This document shows positions 28,418-37,161 of a stretch of 64,000 bases of DNA, piece after piece; position 1 is the stretch's first letter; each line of letters starts with the position of its first letter. Source of the stretch: Streptomyces ambofaciens ATCC 23877 (GTDB lineage Bacteria > Actinomycetota > Actinomycetes > Streptomycetales > Streptomycetaceae). The stretch lies in contig NZ_CP012382.1 in assembly GCF_001267885.1 (NCBI RefSeq), positions 2,653,001 through 2,717,000 on the forward strand, read 5' to 3'. Under the pieces are notes generated by a model. It was not told the DNA's origin, searched no databases, and was given only the letters and a program-made list of their open reading frames with translations. Both the position numbers and the translations under genes were made by a program.

Positions 28418-28620
28418 CGCAACACCGCCGCGAGGCGCTGCGCGGTCTCGACGGAACACCGGCCCAATTCGACGAGCGGACAGGGGGCCTCCCGCGCAAG
28501 ACTCACCGGGTCGAGCCCGAGCGACGGCAGAGTAATTCCTGCCTTCACGAGTGCTGCGCGCAATTCTTTCACCGCTACCTCCGCTTCTTCGACGCAGGGC
28601 GCCGAGTGTCGTGCCTCCAC
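28414..28620 (-). CDS. Small conserved protein upstream of the 72-aa gene
   Basis: 68 aa from GTG 28620. The core LRAALVKAGITLPSLGLDP plus PLVELGRCSVETAQRLAAVL is a pattern I have seen in many short Streptomyces proteins adjacent to XRE genes. Translationally coupled to the following small gene and divergent from the XRE pseudogene. No function known. Confidence 0.65.
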   Translation of the reverse strand: MEARHSAPCVEEAEVAVKELRAALVKAGITLPSLGLDPVSLAREAPCPLVELGRCSVETAQRLAAVLR

Positions 28621-28735
28621 CGTGTTCCCCTTCCCTTTACGGTTTCACTCTTCGTGTCCCCAGAATGCCGTGCGGTGACTACACTCGGCGGGAGTCTGTG
28701 CACTACAAGTGGGGTTCACTGGCGGGGGGTTGGTC

Positions 28736-29057
28736 ATGGCCAACGGTTCACGGCAAGCGGCGTGGGAGTTCTTCGGCGCGGAACTGAAACGCCGACGCGA
28801 GGACGCGGGAATCACTCAAGTCGAGCTTCGGCCAGTTCGAACAGGCAATTCGCAAGCCACAGCTGGATGTGGCCCAGCGGATTGACGAGTCACTACAAAC
28901 CGACGGTTTTTTCGAACGGCTCTGGCGGAAACTCATCAAGGAGCAGCGGTTCGCGGAGTACTTCGCTCACGCGGCGGAGCTGGAGCGGCTGGCGAGTGGC
29001 GCCACTTCCACCACTGCGACGGGCCCGCTCCGCCCGACCACCCCCGCGAAAGCGTGA
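28736..29057 (+). pseudogene. XRE-family regulator, frameshifted and truncated
   Basis: ATG 28736 starts MANGSRQAAWEFFGAELKRR and continues EDAGITQVEL, the opening of an XRE/DUF5753 regulator. At about 28827 the family sequence (FGQFEQAIRKPQLDVAQRID, then FFERLWRKLIKEQRFAEYF) continues only in the +1 frame. About a dozen codons that normally join the two HTH helices are missing. The original frame stops at 28885. The second frame ends at 29057, far short of the usual ~280 aa, so the DUF5753 domain is also gone. The 3' end coincides with a 43-bp palindrome. Confidence 0.75.
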
Positions 29058-29088
29058 ACACTTTGCAGCAAAGTGTTCACGCTTTCGC
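29046..29088. repeat. 43-bp perfect palindrome (21-bp arms)
   Basis: Left arm 29046-29066 (begins GCGAAAGCGTGAAC) and right arm 29068-29088 are exact reverse complements around a single A at 29067. The arms do not extend further. It begins inside the last codons of the broken XRE gene. As RNA it would be a very stable hairpin; as DNA it could extrude a cruciform or bind a dimer. Confidence 0.9.
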
Positions 29089-29323
29089 AGACCCCTCCCC
29101 CGCGGCTCCCCCTTCCCTGCCCTGCCCCTCCCTTCGACTCACCGGCGGCCGCCGGGCGACGCGACGTGCCGCCACCCGGCCTGCGCACGCAGGGACCGCC
29201 CACCCCACTCCCCGCAAGCCGCTGAGCCGACCCGGCGTGCATGCGAGGCGCGAGTGCGCCCCGTACGCCGGGGGCCGGGCAGCCGACGTAAGGGACCGTC
29301 GTACCTGGGCACCCGCTTTCCCC

Positions 29324-29460
29324 GGGCCGCCCGCTCGCTTCTCCCTCGTGCCGGAGCGGGCCGAGTCAAGGGTCGGCCGCAGGCCGATCGCCGAAGGCGA
29401 CGCGCAGCGCCCTTTACTCGGATCGCGGAGGCACGACACTGGCAAGGAAGCGGGCGGCCC
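29324..29460. repeat. Inverted-repeat element enclosing a contiguous four-way junction
   Basis: The region 29089-29593 has no convincing gene. Within it, 29361-29372 and 29410-29421 form a 12-bp stem with one mismatch. The 37 bases between them divide, with no unpaired base, into three triloop hairpins: TCGGCC-GCA-GGCCGA (29373-29387), TCGCC-GAA-GGCGA (29388-29400) and CGC-GCA-GCG (29401-29409). An outer imperfect inverted repeat (29324-29335 with 29449-29460) brackets it. Looks like a structured extragenic repeat. Confidence 0.75.
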
Positions 29461-29593
29461 CCACGGCCACTCCTCCGGCGGGCGGTCCCTCGGACCTACG
29501 CCCCACGGCCCGCCCCTTCGATCGTGCGGACGATGCCCGAAGTGCCCTCCGTCGGCAAGAGTTGCCCGGACACCCACGGAGAGAGGGGCATCC

Positions 29594-30073
29594 ATGTCGT
29601 ACCCGGAGCCGCGCTACCTCGGCGAGAAGGGCGAGATCAACGCCGTGTTCAGGGGTGCCGACACCCCGCCCGACATCGTGGCCCCCAGTGGCACGGCCAC
29701 CCACTACCTCGCGAGCCACGCCTCCACCGGCGGGGAGTTCGGGTTGTACAAGGTGGACATGGGGCCCAGGGCGCCGGGCGCCAGGACGCACTTCCACCGA
29801 AGCATCTCGGAGTCCTTCTACGTCCTGTCGGGCGAGATCCAGCTGTACGACGGCGAGCGCTGGGTCACCGGCCGGCAGGGCGACTTCCTGTACGTGCCGG
29901 TCGGCGGACTGCACGCGTTCAAGAACGACAGCGACGACCCCGTGTCCATGCTCATGCTGTTCTCCCCGGGCGCCCCGCGCGAGGAGTACTTCGAGCGCGT
30001 CGCCGAGTTCGCGCGGCGCGGCGGTGAGGAACTGAGGGAGTTCCAGGTGAAGCACGACAGCTTCTTCCTGTGA
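29594..30073 (+). CDS. Cupin-domain protein
   Basis: 159-aa single-domain cupin_2 protein from ATG 29594, with GAGAGGGG about 6 bases upstream. Metal-ligand motif 1 is THFHRSISESFYVLSGE and motif 2 is GDFLYVPVGGLHAFKN. The histidine and glutamate ligands are intact, so it should bind a metal. Substrate unknown; it stands alone. Confidence 0.85.
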   Translation: MSYPEPRYLGEKGEINAVFRGADTPPDIVAPSGTATHYLASHASTGGEFGLYKVDMGPRAPGARTHFHRSISESFYVLSGEIQLYDGERWVTGRQGDFLYVPVGGLHAFKNDSDDPVSMLMLFSPGAPREEYFERVAEFARRGGEELREFQVKHDSFFL

Positions 30074-30188
30074 CCGCCGGCCGAGACTCTCAGGGAGAAC
30101 CCCGAGTCGGCGTACTGGGGTAATCCCCCCTGCGTTTCAGGTTGTTGCCCGGATGGGGAGGGCCCCGCACATCCGCGAGGCTCGTCGC

Positions 30189-31685
30189 ATGACGCAGCGC
30201 ACCCGCACCATCCGCAACGCCGCCCTCGTCGGCGTGTCCACCGCCCTCCTCGGCATCACCGCACCCGTCACCGCCTCCGCGGCCCCGGAGCGGGGCTCGT
30301 CCGAGTCCCTCGCCTGGGGCGCCTGCGAGGGCGCCGGACTCGATCCCCGTCAGCAGTGCGCCACCCTGCGGGTCCCGATGGACCACGCCGACCCGGACAG
30401 CCCTCGCATCGACATCGCCGTCTCGCGCATCCCGAGCGAGAAGCCGGCCGCCCGGCGCGGAGTGCTCCTGCTCATCGCCGGCGGACCGGGCGGCTCCAGC
30501 CTCAACGACCCGTCGGGAAAGGGGCAGAAGCTGCCCCAGGACGTCCGTGACACCTACGACCTCGTCGGGTTCGCGCCGCGCGGGCTCGCCCCGTCCACGT
30601 CCGTCGACTGCGGCCTGGACCACGGCGACCTCGCCACCTCCAGGCTCCGCCCGTGGCCGACCCCCGACGGCTCGGTGGACGCGAACATGGCCACCGCCCG
30701 CCGCATGGCCGAAGCCTGCGCCCGCAACGGCGGCGAGCTGATCAGACACCTGAGCACCGCCAACGAGGCCCGCGACATCGACCGCCTCCGGGCCGCGCTC
30801 GGCGAGCGGAGGATCTCCGCGTGGGGGACGTCGTACGGTACGTACGTGGGGGCGGTGTACGCGCAGAAGTTCCCGCACCGCACCGACCGCTTCGTGCTCG
30901 ACAGCGTCGACGACCCCGACCCGGCCCGCGTCAACCGCGCCTGGCTGGCCGCGCACGAGCAGGGCGTCGAGGACACCTTCCCGCACTTCGCGGCCTGGGC
31001 GTCCGAGCCGGGCAACCCCGACCGTCTGGCCCGCACGGCGGCGGAGGTGCGCCCGATGTTCCTGCGGCTCGCCGCCCGGCTGGACCGCGAGCCCCTCCCC
31101 TGGCCGGGAGCCAATCCGGCGGAGCTGAACGGCAACGTGCTGCGCCAGACCATGCTGGACAGCCTCTACTCCCCCGGCCGCTACCCGACGCTCGCCCGGC
31201 TGATGCGGGCCGCTCAGGAGGGCACCGTGCCGCCCGCACCCCAGGCACCGCCCGAGGCCGTGCTCCAGAACGTCACCGCCGTGGGCGCCGGGACGCTGTG
31301 CAACGACGTGGCCTGGCCCACGTCGCGGGCCGTGTACGAGAAGGGCGTCGCCGAGAGCCGCGCCAAGTACCCGCTCACGGCCGGGATGCCCCGCAACGCC
31401 ATGCTGTGCGCCGCCTGGCCGTACCCGCCGCGTGAGGCCCCGGTGCGGATCACCGACGAGGGCCCGTCCAACGTCCTGCTCGTCTCGAACGAGCGGGACG
31501 TCGCCACCCCGCTCGCCGGCGCCCTGAGGATGCGGGAGGCGCTCGGCCGGCGCGCGGTCCTGGTCACCGTGGACTCCACCGGCCACAACCCCTACCTCGC
31601 CAACGGCAACGCCTGCGGCGACCGGACGGCCTCCCGCTTCCTGGCGACCGGGCAGCGGCCCGGCGCGGACGTCCGCTGCGACTAG
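30189..31685 (+). CDS. Secreted alpha/beta-hydrolase, tripeptidyl-aminopeptidase type
   Basis: 498 aa from ATG 30189. A signal peptide runs to TASAAP. Oxyanion segment LLIAGGPGGSS, nucleophile elbow GTSYGTY (Ser), catalytic Asp in SNERDVATPL and His in VDSTGHNPYL, with the TAP-like C-terminal domain. Related to the Streptomyces SlpD/SlpE and Tap mycelium-associated exo-peptidases (S33 family). Its stop codon overlaps the stop of the converging response-regulator gene at CTAG. Confidence 0.88.
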   Translation: MTQRTRTIRNAALVGVSTALLGITAPVTASAAPERGSSESLAWGACEGAGLDPRQQCATLRVPMDHADPDSPRIDIAVSRIPSEKPAARRGVLLLIAGGPGGSSLNDPSGKGQKLPQDVRDTYDLVGFAPRGLAPSTSVDCGLDHGDLATSRLRPWPTPDGSVDANMATARRMAEACARNGGELIRHLSTANEARDIDRLRAALGERRISAWGTSYGTYVGAVYAQKFPHRTDRFVLDSVDDPDPARVNRAWLAAHEQGVEDTFPHFAAWASEPGNPDRLARTAAEVRPMFLRLAARLDREPLPWPGANPAELNGNVLRQTMLDSLYSPGRYPTLARLMRAAQEGTVPPAPQAPPEAVLQNVTAVGAGTLCNDVAWPTSRAVYEKGVAESRAKYPLTAGMPRNAMLCAAWPYPPREAPVRITDEGPSNVLLVSNERDVATPLAGALRMREALGRRAVLVTVDSTGHNPYLANGNACGDRTASRFLATGQRPGADVRCD

Positions 31686-32350
31686 CCGGCCCCCGGCGTC
31701 ACCAGCCCCGACTCGTAACCCACGATGACCAGTTGCGCCCGGTCCCGCGCCCCCAGTTTCCCCATGATGCGGCTGACGTGGGTCTTGGCGGTGAGCGGGC
31801 TCAGGCCCAGGGTGTCGGCGATCTCGGTGTTGTTGAGGCCGCGCGCGACCAGGGTGAGCACCTGGCGCTCGCGGTCCGACAGGCAGCCGGGACCGCCGGC
31901 ACCCACCGCCGGTGTGGCCGGGCTGCGCAGGAACCGCTCGATCAGCCGGGCCGTCGGGCCGGGCGACAGGAGCGCGTCGCCGGCGGTCACCGTGCGGATG
32001 GCGTCGAGGAGTTCGGCGGGCCGCGTGTCCTTCACCAGGAAACCGGAGGCGCCCGCGCGGAGCGCCTCCACGATGTTGTCGTCGGTGTCGTAGGTGGTGA
32101 GGACCAGCACCTTCACGCCCGCGAGGTCCTCGTCGGCCGCGATCAGCCGGGTCGCCTCGATGCCGTCCAGGTCGGGCATCCGGATGTCCATGACGACGAG
32201 GTCGGCGCGTTCGGCGCGGGCCCGTTCCACGGCCTGGCGGCCGGTGCCCGCCTCGCCGACGACCTCCATGTCGGGGGCCGACGCCACGAGCAGGGCGAAC
32301 GCGGCCCGGACGAGGTTCTGGTCGTCCGCGAGCAGCACGCGTATGGTCAT
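31682..32350 (-). CDS. LuxR/NarL-family response regulator
   Basis: 222 aa. Receiver domain with the acidic pair ADD, phosphoacceptor Asp ~55 in VVMDIRMPDLDG, Thr in LVLTTYD and Lys in VKDTRPAEL; the C-terminal HTH is LSDRERQVLTLVARGLNNTEIAD. Its ATG overlaps the stop of the kinase gene (ATGA), so the two form a coupled two-component system. Being downstream of an MMPL transporter suggests control of that pump or of envelope stress. Confidence 0.93.
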   Translation of the reverse strand: MTIRVLLADDQNLVRAAFALLVASAPDMEVVGEAGTGRQAVERARAERADLVVMDIRMPDLDGIEATRLIAADEDLAGVKVLVLTTYDTDDNIVEALRAGASGFLVKDTRPAELLDAIRTVTAGDALLSPGPTARLIERFLRSPATPAVGAGGPGCLSDRERQVLTLVARGLNNTEIADTLGLSPLTAKTHVSRIMGKLGARDRAQLVIVGYESGLVTPGAG

Positions 32351-33651
32351 CCGTCGCTCTCAGGTCTCTCAGGGGTCACGGTCGTCAGGAGCGGGGCCGT
32401 CCCGGGACGGGAGGCCTCCGCGGGAGCCGGCAGTACGGCCGTCACCTCGAAACCACCGGTGTCCCCGTCCCGCGGCCCGGCGTCGAGTGTGCCACCCACG
32501 CTGCGGGCCCGTTCGCGCATGCCGACGAGGCCGAACCCGGGGGTGCCGTCGAGCGCGGTGCCCCGGGGGCCGTCGGCGCGGGTGCCGTCGTCCGTGACGG
32601 ACAGGCGCAGGGCGCCCCGCTCGCCGCGCACCTCGACGCGGACGGACGGTTCGGGCCCCGCGTGACGTACGGCGTTGGTCAGCGCCTCCTGCACGATGCG
32701 GTAGGCGGCGGCGCCGACCGCGGGCGGCACGTCGCCGGCGTCCACCGCCAGCTCGGCCCGGGCTCCGGCGAGCCGGGCGGCCTCCACCAGGTCGGGCAGG
32801 CCGTGCAGTCCGGGCAGGGGACCGCGGGCGTCGGGCGCGTCCTGTCCCCGCAGGACCTCCAGCGTGGTCCGCAGTTCACCACGTGCGGAGCGGCAGGTCT
32901 CGGCGATGTCGTCGAGGGCCTTGGCGACCGCGGCCCGGTCCAGGCGCTCGGGGTCCGCGGTCAGGACGTGAGCGGCGACCGAGGTCTGCACGCCGATCAG
33001 GGTGATGCTGTGCGCCAACAGGTCGTGCAGGTCCCGGGCGACGCGCAGGCGTTCCTCGGCGACGCGGCGCCGGACCTCCTCCTCGCGGGTGCGTTCGGCA
33101 CGCTCGGCGCGTTCGACGATGGCGGCGACGTACTGGCGGTAGTAGCGGACGTCGACGCCGGCGAAGAGGATGGCGACCACCCAGCCGGAGATCCGGAGCA
33201 GCTCGACGGCCCGATGGGTGTCGACGGTGAGCATGATGCTCACGGACACCGTGAGGACCGCGACGCCCGTCAGGATCGTGCGCAGGGGGCGGCCGGTGAC
33301 GGCGAGCGTGTAGAGCGCGACGTAGGAGGCGGGGCCGGGCGCGGCGTGGTTGTTGTCCAGGGCGTGGTAGGGGCCGACCAGTGCCACCACCAGCGCGAGC
33401 ACCAGCAGCGGGTGCCGTCGCCGCCACACGATCGGCACGTGCGCGGTGAGCAGCAGCACCCAGCCCAGGGTGTCCGGGCGGCGCCCCTCGTCCGTGAACA
33501 GCGCCAGGCAGGCCGCCGCGGTGAACAGGACCGCGGCGAGCACGGCGTCGTTGCGGGTGCCGTGCTCGGCGGTGCGGGGGTCGCGGTTGATCACGGCCAT
33601 GACCCGCTCGCCGAGGCGGGGCCCGGACGCGTTCGGGGTGGGTGCGTGCAC
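32347..33651 (-). CDS. Sensor histidine kinase (HisKA_3/DesK type)
   Basis: About 434 aa from GTG 33651, chosen for the GGAGG 8 bases upstream; ATG 33600 is an alternative. Four to five membrane helices form the sensor, followed by a coiled dimerisation helix with the phosphoacceptor in RVARDLHDLLAHSITLIGVQ. The ATPase domain has YRIVQEALTNAVRHAG (N box) and a G box in GTPGFGLVGMRER. No extracellular domain of note, so it probably senses membrane state. Pairs with the overlapping response regulator. Confidence 0.9.
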   Translation of the reverse strand: MHAPTPNASGPRLGERVMAVINRDPRTAEHGTRNDAVLAAVLFTAAACLALFTDEGRRPDTLGWVLLLTAHVPIVWRRRHPLLVLALVVALVGPYHALDNNHAAPGPASYVALYTLAVTGRPLRTILTGVAVLTVSVSIMLTVDTHRAVELLRISGWVVAILFAGVDVRYYRQYVAAIVERAERAERTREEEVRRRVAEERLRVARDLHDLLAHSITLIGVQTSVAAHVLTADPERLDRAAVAKALDDIAETCRSARGELRTTLEVLRGQDAPDARGPLPGLHGLPDLVEAARLAGARAELAVDAGDVPPAVGAAAYRIVQEALTNAVRHAGPEPSVRVEVRGERGALRLSVTDDGTRADGPRGTALDGTPGFGLVGMRERARSVGGTLDAGPRDGDTGGFEVTAVLPAPAEASRPGTAPLLTTVTPERPESDG

Positions 33652-33718
33652 CCGCCCATCCTCCGCGACGGACGCGCCCCTCCGGGAGGGGAGGGGCGCG
33701 CTCCGGTCGTGGGACACC

Positions 33719-35821
33719 TCAGACACCGGCGGTCTCCCGCTCCCCGGCCCGCACCGGGGCGCCGGGCGCCCGGGAGAGCCGGCCCGGCCACCACACCCGG
33801 CGCCGCAGGGCGACGCTCGCGCTGGTGACCAGGTAGGTGCGGACGAGGAAGGTGTCGAGGAGGACGCCGACCGCGATGACGAAGCCCAGCTCGACGAGTT
33901 GCACCATCGGCATGCTGGTGAGCACCGCGAAGGTGGCCGCCAGGACCAGTCCCGCGGAGGCGATGACACCGCCCGTCGCGCGCAGCGCGGTGAGCGCGGC
34001 CTGCGTGGGTTCGGCGCCGTGGAGGGACTCCTCCCGCATGCGGTGCATGAGGAAGATGCCGTAGTCGACGCCGAGTGCGACCAGGAAGACGAACGACAGC
34101 AGGGGAAGGCCCGGGTCGGTGCCCTCGAAGCCGAGGAGCGGGCCGAAGACGAGTCCGCCGATGCCGAGGGCCGCGCCCCACACGGCGACGACGGCGGCGA
34201 CCAGGATCAGCGGCGCGATCAGGGAGCGCAGCAGGACCACGAGGATCAGCAGGACCGAGAGCAGCACGATCGGGATGACGATGACGGTGTCCCGGGCGTT
34301 GGTGTTCTCCAGGTCGAGCTGCTGGGCGCTGGGGCCGCCGACGTAGGAGCCGTCGAGTCTGTCGCGCAGGGCCTCGATGGTGGCGGTCTCGGCCGCCGAC
34401 TGGGGCGGGGCGGTGGCCAGCAGGGTCAGTTCGGTCCAGCCTCCCCCTCCGCCGCGGCCCTCCTCGGCGCTCGCGACGCCGGGGGTGTCCCGGGCGTCGG
34501 CGAGGGCGGCGCCGGCCCGGTCGGTGGGGGCGATGACGGTGATGGGCTGGGTGCCGCGCTCCGGGTAGGCGGCGGCGAGGGTCTCCATGGCGGCGATGGC
34601 GTCCGGCCTGCTGGTGAAGGAGTCCTCCTGCTTGAGGGAGCCGGGCAGGTTGAACGAGCCGAGCGCCAGCGCGCCGAGCAGGACGGCGCCGCCCACGAGC
34701 ACGGCACGGGGCCGGCGTTCGGCGGAGCCGCCCATCGCGGTCCACAGCGACCTGCGGGCCTTGGGCGTGCTGCCATGGCGGGGAACGAGCGGCCAGAAGA
34801 CGCGGCGGCCCAGCAGGACCAGGATCGCGGGCAGCAGCGTGAGCATCGCGGCCAGCGCGCACAGCACGCCCACGGTGCCCAGCGGGCCCATGCCGCGGCT
34901 GGAGTTGAGGTCGGCGGCGAGCAGGCACAGCAGTCCGGCGGCGACGGTGCCGGAGGAGGCGAGCACGGCGGGCCCGCAACCGCGCAGGGCGGCGAGCATC
35001 GCGTCGTGGGGGCGTTCGGTCCGGCGCAGTTCCTCGCGGTAGCGGGAGACCAGCAGCAGCGCGTAGTCGGTGCCGACACCGAAGACGAGGATGGTCATGA
35101 TGCCGGTGCTCTGACCGGAGACCGAGGTGCCGAACCACTGGTGGAGGCCGTAGGCGACGCCCATCGAGAGGTAGTCGGCGATCCCGGCGACGGCGAGCGG
35201 GACCAGCCACAGGAAGGGGCTGCGGTAGATGAGGATCAGCAGCAGGGCCACGACGGCGGCGGTGGTGTAGAGCAGGGGGCCGTCGAGCGAGTCGTAGACC
35301 TGGGCGGCGTCCGTGGCCAGTGCCCCCTCGCCGCCGACCGCCACGCTCAGCCCGTCGCCGCCCCGGGCGACCTCCCGGACGGCGTCGACCAGTGCGTCCC
35401 GGGCCTCCTCGTCCTGGCCGGGCTCGGTACTGGCGACCGGGTACATGAGGGTGGTGCCGTCCTCGGACGGGATGCCCGCCGGGCGGCCGGTCAGCCGGTG
35501 CGCGCCCGCGATCTCGTCGATCTGGCCGGCGGCGGTGGCCCGGTCGGCGGCGGTCAGTCCGGTGTCGCGGTGGTAGACGACGACCATCTCGGTGGCGCCG
35601 CCGCCCGGCAGCCGGTCCTGGATCTCGGCGACCCGGGTCGAGTCGGCGCTCGCCGGCAGGTAGTCGACGGGCCGGTCGCGCTGCACGTCCGACAGTTTCG
35701 ACGCGAACGGGGAGGCGATGGCCAGTACGGCGATCCACAGCCCGAGCACCAGCCAGGGCACGGCCCGGCGCCGTCCCCCGCCTGCCGCTCCCGGCGCCCC
35801 GCTTCTTCCTACGGCCCCCAT
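33719..35821 (-). CDS. MMPL/RND-family transporter
   Basis: 700 aa with the RND layout: a first membrane helix, an extracytoplasmic loop, five helices, then the same again. The MmpL hallmarks VGTDYALLLVSRYREELRR and GVDYGIFLMHRMREES are clear. Streptomycete members export lipids or small hydrophobic compounds. It lies 67 bp upstream of the two-component genes on the same strand and may be in their operon. Confidence 0.92.
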   Translation of the reverse strand: MGAVGRSGAPGAAGGGRRRAVPWLVLGLWIAVLAIASPFASKLSDVQRDRPVDYLPASADSTRVAEIQDRLPGGGATEMVVVYHRDTGLTAADRATAAGQIDEIAGAHRLTGRPAGIPSEDGTTLMYPVASTEPGQDEEARDALVDAVREVARGGDGLSVAVGGEGALATDAAQVYDSLDGPLLYTTAAVVALLLILIYRSPFLWLVPLAVAGIADYLSMGVAYGLHQWFGTSVSGQSTGIMTILVFGVGTDYALLLVSRYREELRRTERPHDAMLAALRGCGPAVLASSGTVAAGLLCLLAADLNSSRGMGPLGTVGVLCALAAMLTLLPAILVLLGRRVFWPLVPRHGSTPKARRSLWTAMGGSAERRPRAVLVGGAVLLGALALGSFNLPGSLKQEDSFTSRPDAIAAMETLAAAYPERGTQPITVIAPTDRAGAALADARDTPGVASAEEGRGGGGGWTELTLLATAPPQSAAETATIEALRDRLDGSYVGGPSAQQLDLENTNARDTVIVIPIVLLSVLLILVVLLRSLIAPLILVAAVVAVWGAALGIGGLVFGPLLGFEGTDPGLPLLSFVFLVALGVDYGIFLMHRMREESLHGAEPTQAALTALRATGGVIASAGLVLAATFAVLTSMPMVQLVELGFVIAVGVLLDTFLVRTYLVTSASVALRRRVWWPGRLSRAPGAPVRAGERETAGV

Positions 35822-35976
35822 CTGACGGGCTCCCTCCGCTGGATGTCCGGTTCGGTGTCCAGACTTCCGGCGGCGGGGAGCCGACGCGTCGGGCGTGCGG
35901 GCGAGTCCGCGGCTACTGCCAGGGGTGACGCCCGGCCGTCCTTACTCCCCGAGGAGTAGCGGGGGCGGTGGTGCGG

Positions 35977-37092
35977 TCAGGCCCGGTCGACCATCCAGTT
36001 GCCGTCCTCCTCGGCGTCGACCCGTACCTCCAGCTCCCGCAGGCCCATGCCGGCGTCCCAGAGCTCCTTGAAGCGCTTCAGCCGGTCCCGTACGTAGTCC
36101 TGGCGCGCGGTGAGCCGGGTCCGGACGTTGACGTCCCTCAGGTCCTGCTCGATCTCGAACGACACCTCCTCGTCGTAGAGGATGAAGTCGTTGGTGGTGC
36201 CGCGCTGGAGGTGCGGGGGCAGTTCGGGCAGGACGGCCGCGCGGACGTCGATGCGCCGCAGTTCCTGCTCCTCGCAGAGCCTCAGCAGCCGGTCGTCGAG
36301 CTCCCGCGCGCTCTCCAGCAGGAACAGCCGGCGCACCGACACGCCCTGTTCGTCGATCGCCTCCTGCTGGGCGTCGAGGTAGCGTCCGGCGGGCTCGCTG
36401 TTCCAGAACTCCCGGTCGACGGAGGTGCTGGTGGCGCAGATGGAGTGCTCGGCGGCGCGGGTGAGGGTGAGCATCCAGTCGTGGTTCTCGCCCGGGCACT
36501 CGGCGCTCTGGTTGGTGAGGTCCGCCATGTGGCCGACCACGCGGGTCATCTCCAGGTGGACGAAGGTGTGGAGGATCGAGGGCTCCGGCAGCAGCACGTC
36601 GGCGAAGCCCTTGGCCAGGTCGGGCACGCTGTCGATGCGGGCCCGGTCCAGCGGCGGGTAGGACTCCGCCGTCCGGTGGTCCGCCTGCGTGACGTGGCTC
36701 TCGACCAGCTGTTTCACGTCCTCGGTGTGCCGGGTCAGGCCGGTCCGCAACTCGTCGTCGTACCGGGTCAGGCCCTCCCGGACGGCGGCGGTGTTCTCGG
36801 CCAGGGCGCTCTCCACCCGGCGGGTGTGCTCCTCCAGCCGCACGTGGCCCGGGCGTGGGGCCAGGCCGAGGACGTACTGGACGGCCATGGCGGCGCCGGC
36901 GCAGAGCACGGCGGCCGCGAACTGCCGCAGCGTGCCGTCCTCCGGGCTCAGCAGCGCCGTGACGCTCCAGAACAGGGCGCCGACGACCAGGGCCACCAGC
37001 AGCATGCGTGCCCATGGCGACTCCCCTCTCGGGTCGGCCGGGCCCCGGGTGCGGGCCGTGTCGTCGGGGCGGGGTGACTGTGCCGTGCTCAT
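35977..37092 (-). CDS. Membrane-anchored coiled-coil protein, PLD-like C-terminus
   Basis: 371 aa, not confidently recognised. Two adjacent membrane helices (MLLVALVVGALFWSVTALL; FAAAVLCAGAAMAVQYVLGL) are followed by a heptad-like helical stretch (~90-140). The C-terminal cytoplasmic domain has HSICATSTSVDREFWNSE, a long helix, GVSVRRLFLLES and DFILYDEEVSFEIEQDL. The strand/helix rhythm resembles phospholipase-D-like domains, but no HxK(x4)D motif is visible, so it would be inactive or a sensor. It is the last gene of the SCO2521-2525-type cassette, 69 bp after the previous one, and could anchor that system to the membrane. Confidence 0.6.
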   Translation of the reverse strand: MSTAQSPRPDDTARTRGPADPRGESPWARMLLVALVVGALFWSVTALLSPEDGTLRQFAAAVLCAGAAMAVQYVLGLAPRPGHVRLEEHTRRVESALAENTAAVREGLTRYDDELRTGLTRHTEDVKQLVESHVTQADHRTAESYPPLDRARIDSVPDLAKGFADVLLPEPSILHTFVHLEMTRVVGHMADLTNQSAECPGENHDWMLTLTRAAEHSICATSTSVDREFWNSEPAGRYLDAQQEAIDEQGVSVRRLFLLESARELDDRLLRLCEEQELRRIDVRAAVLPELPPHLQRGTTNDFILYDEEVSFEIEQDLRDVNVRTRLTARQDYVRDRLKRFKELWDAGMGLRELEVRVDAEEDGNWMVDRA

Positions 37093-37161
37093 CTCGCTTC
37101 TCCCCCCGTTGGGATACGCGTCGGATCGGGGTGGGATGTGCGTGGGAGGCGCCGGCGCCGG

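Noticed and set aside
29089..29593. Protein-coding extension of the cupin gene from 29054
   Set aside because: The upstream part is low-complexity, runs through the palindrome and the four-way junction, and a good start with ribosome site exists at 29594.
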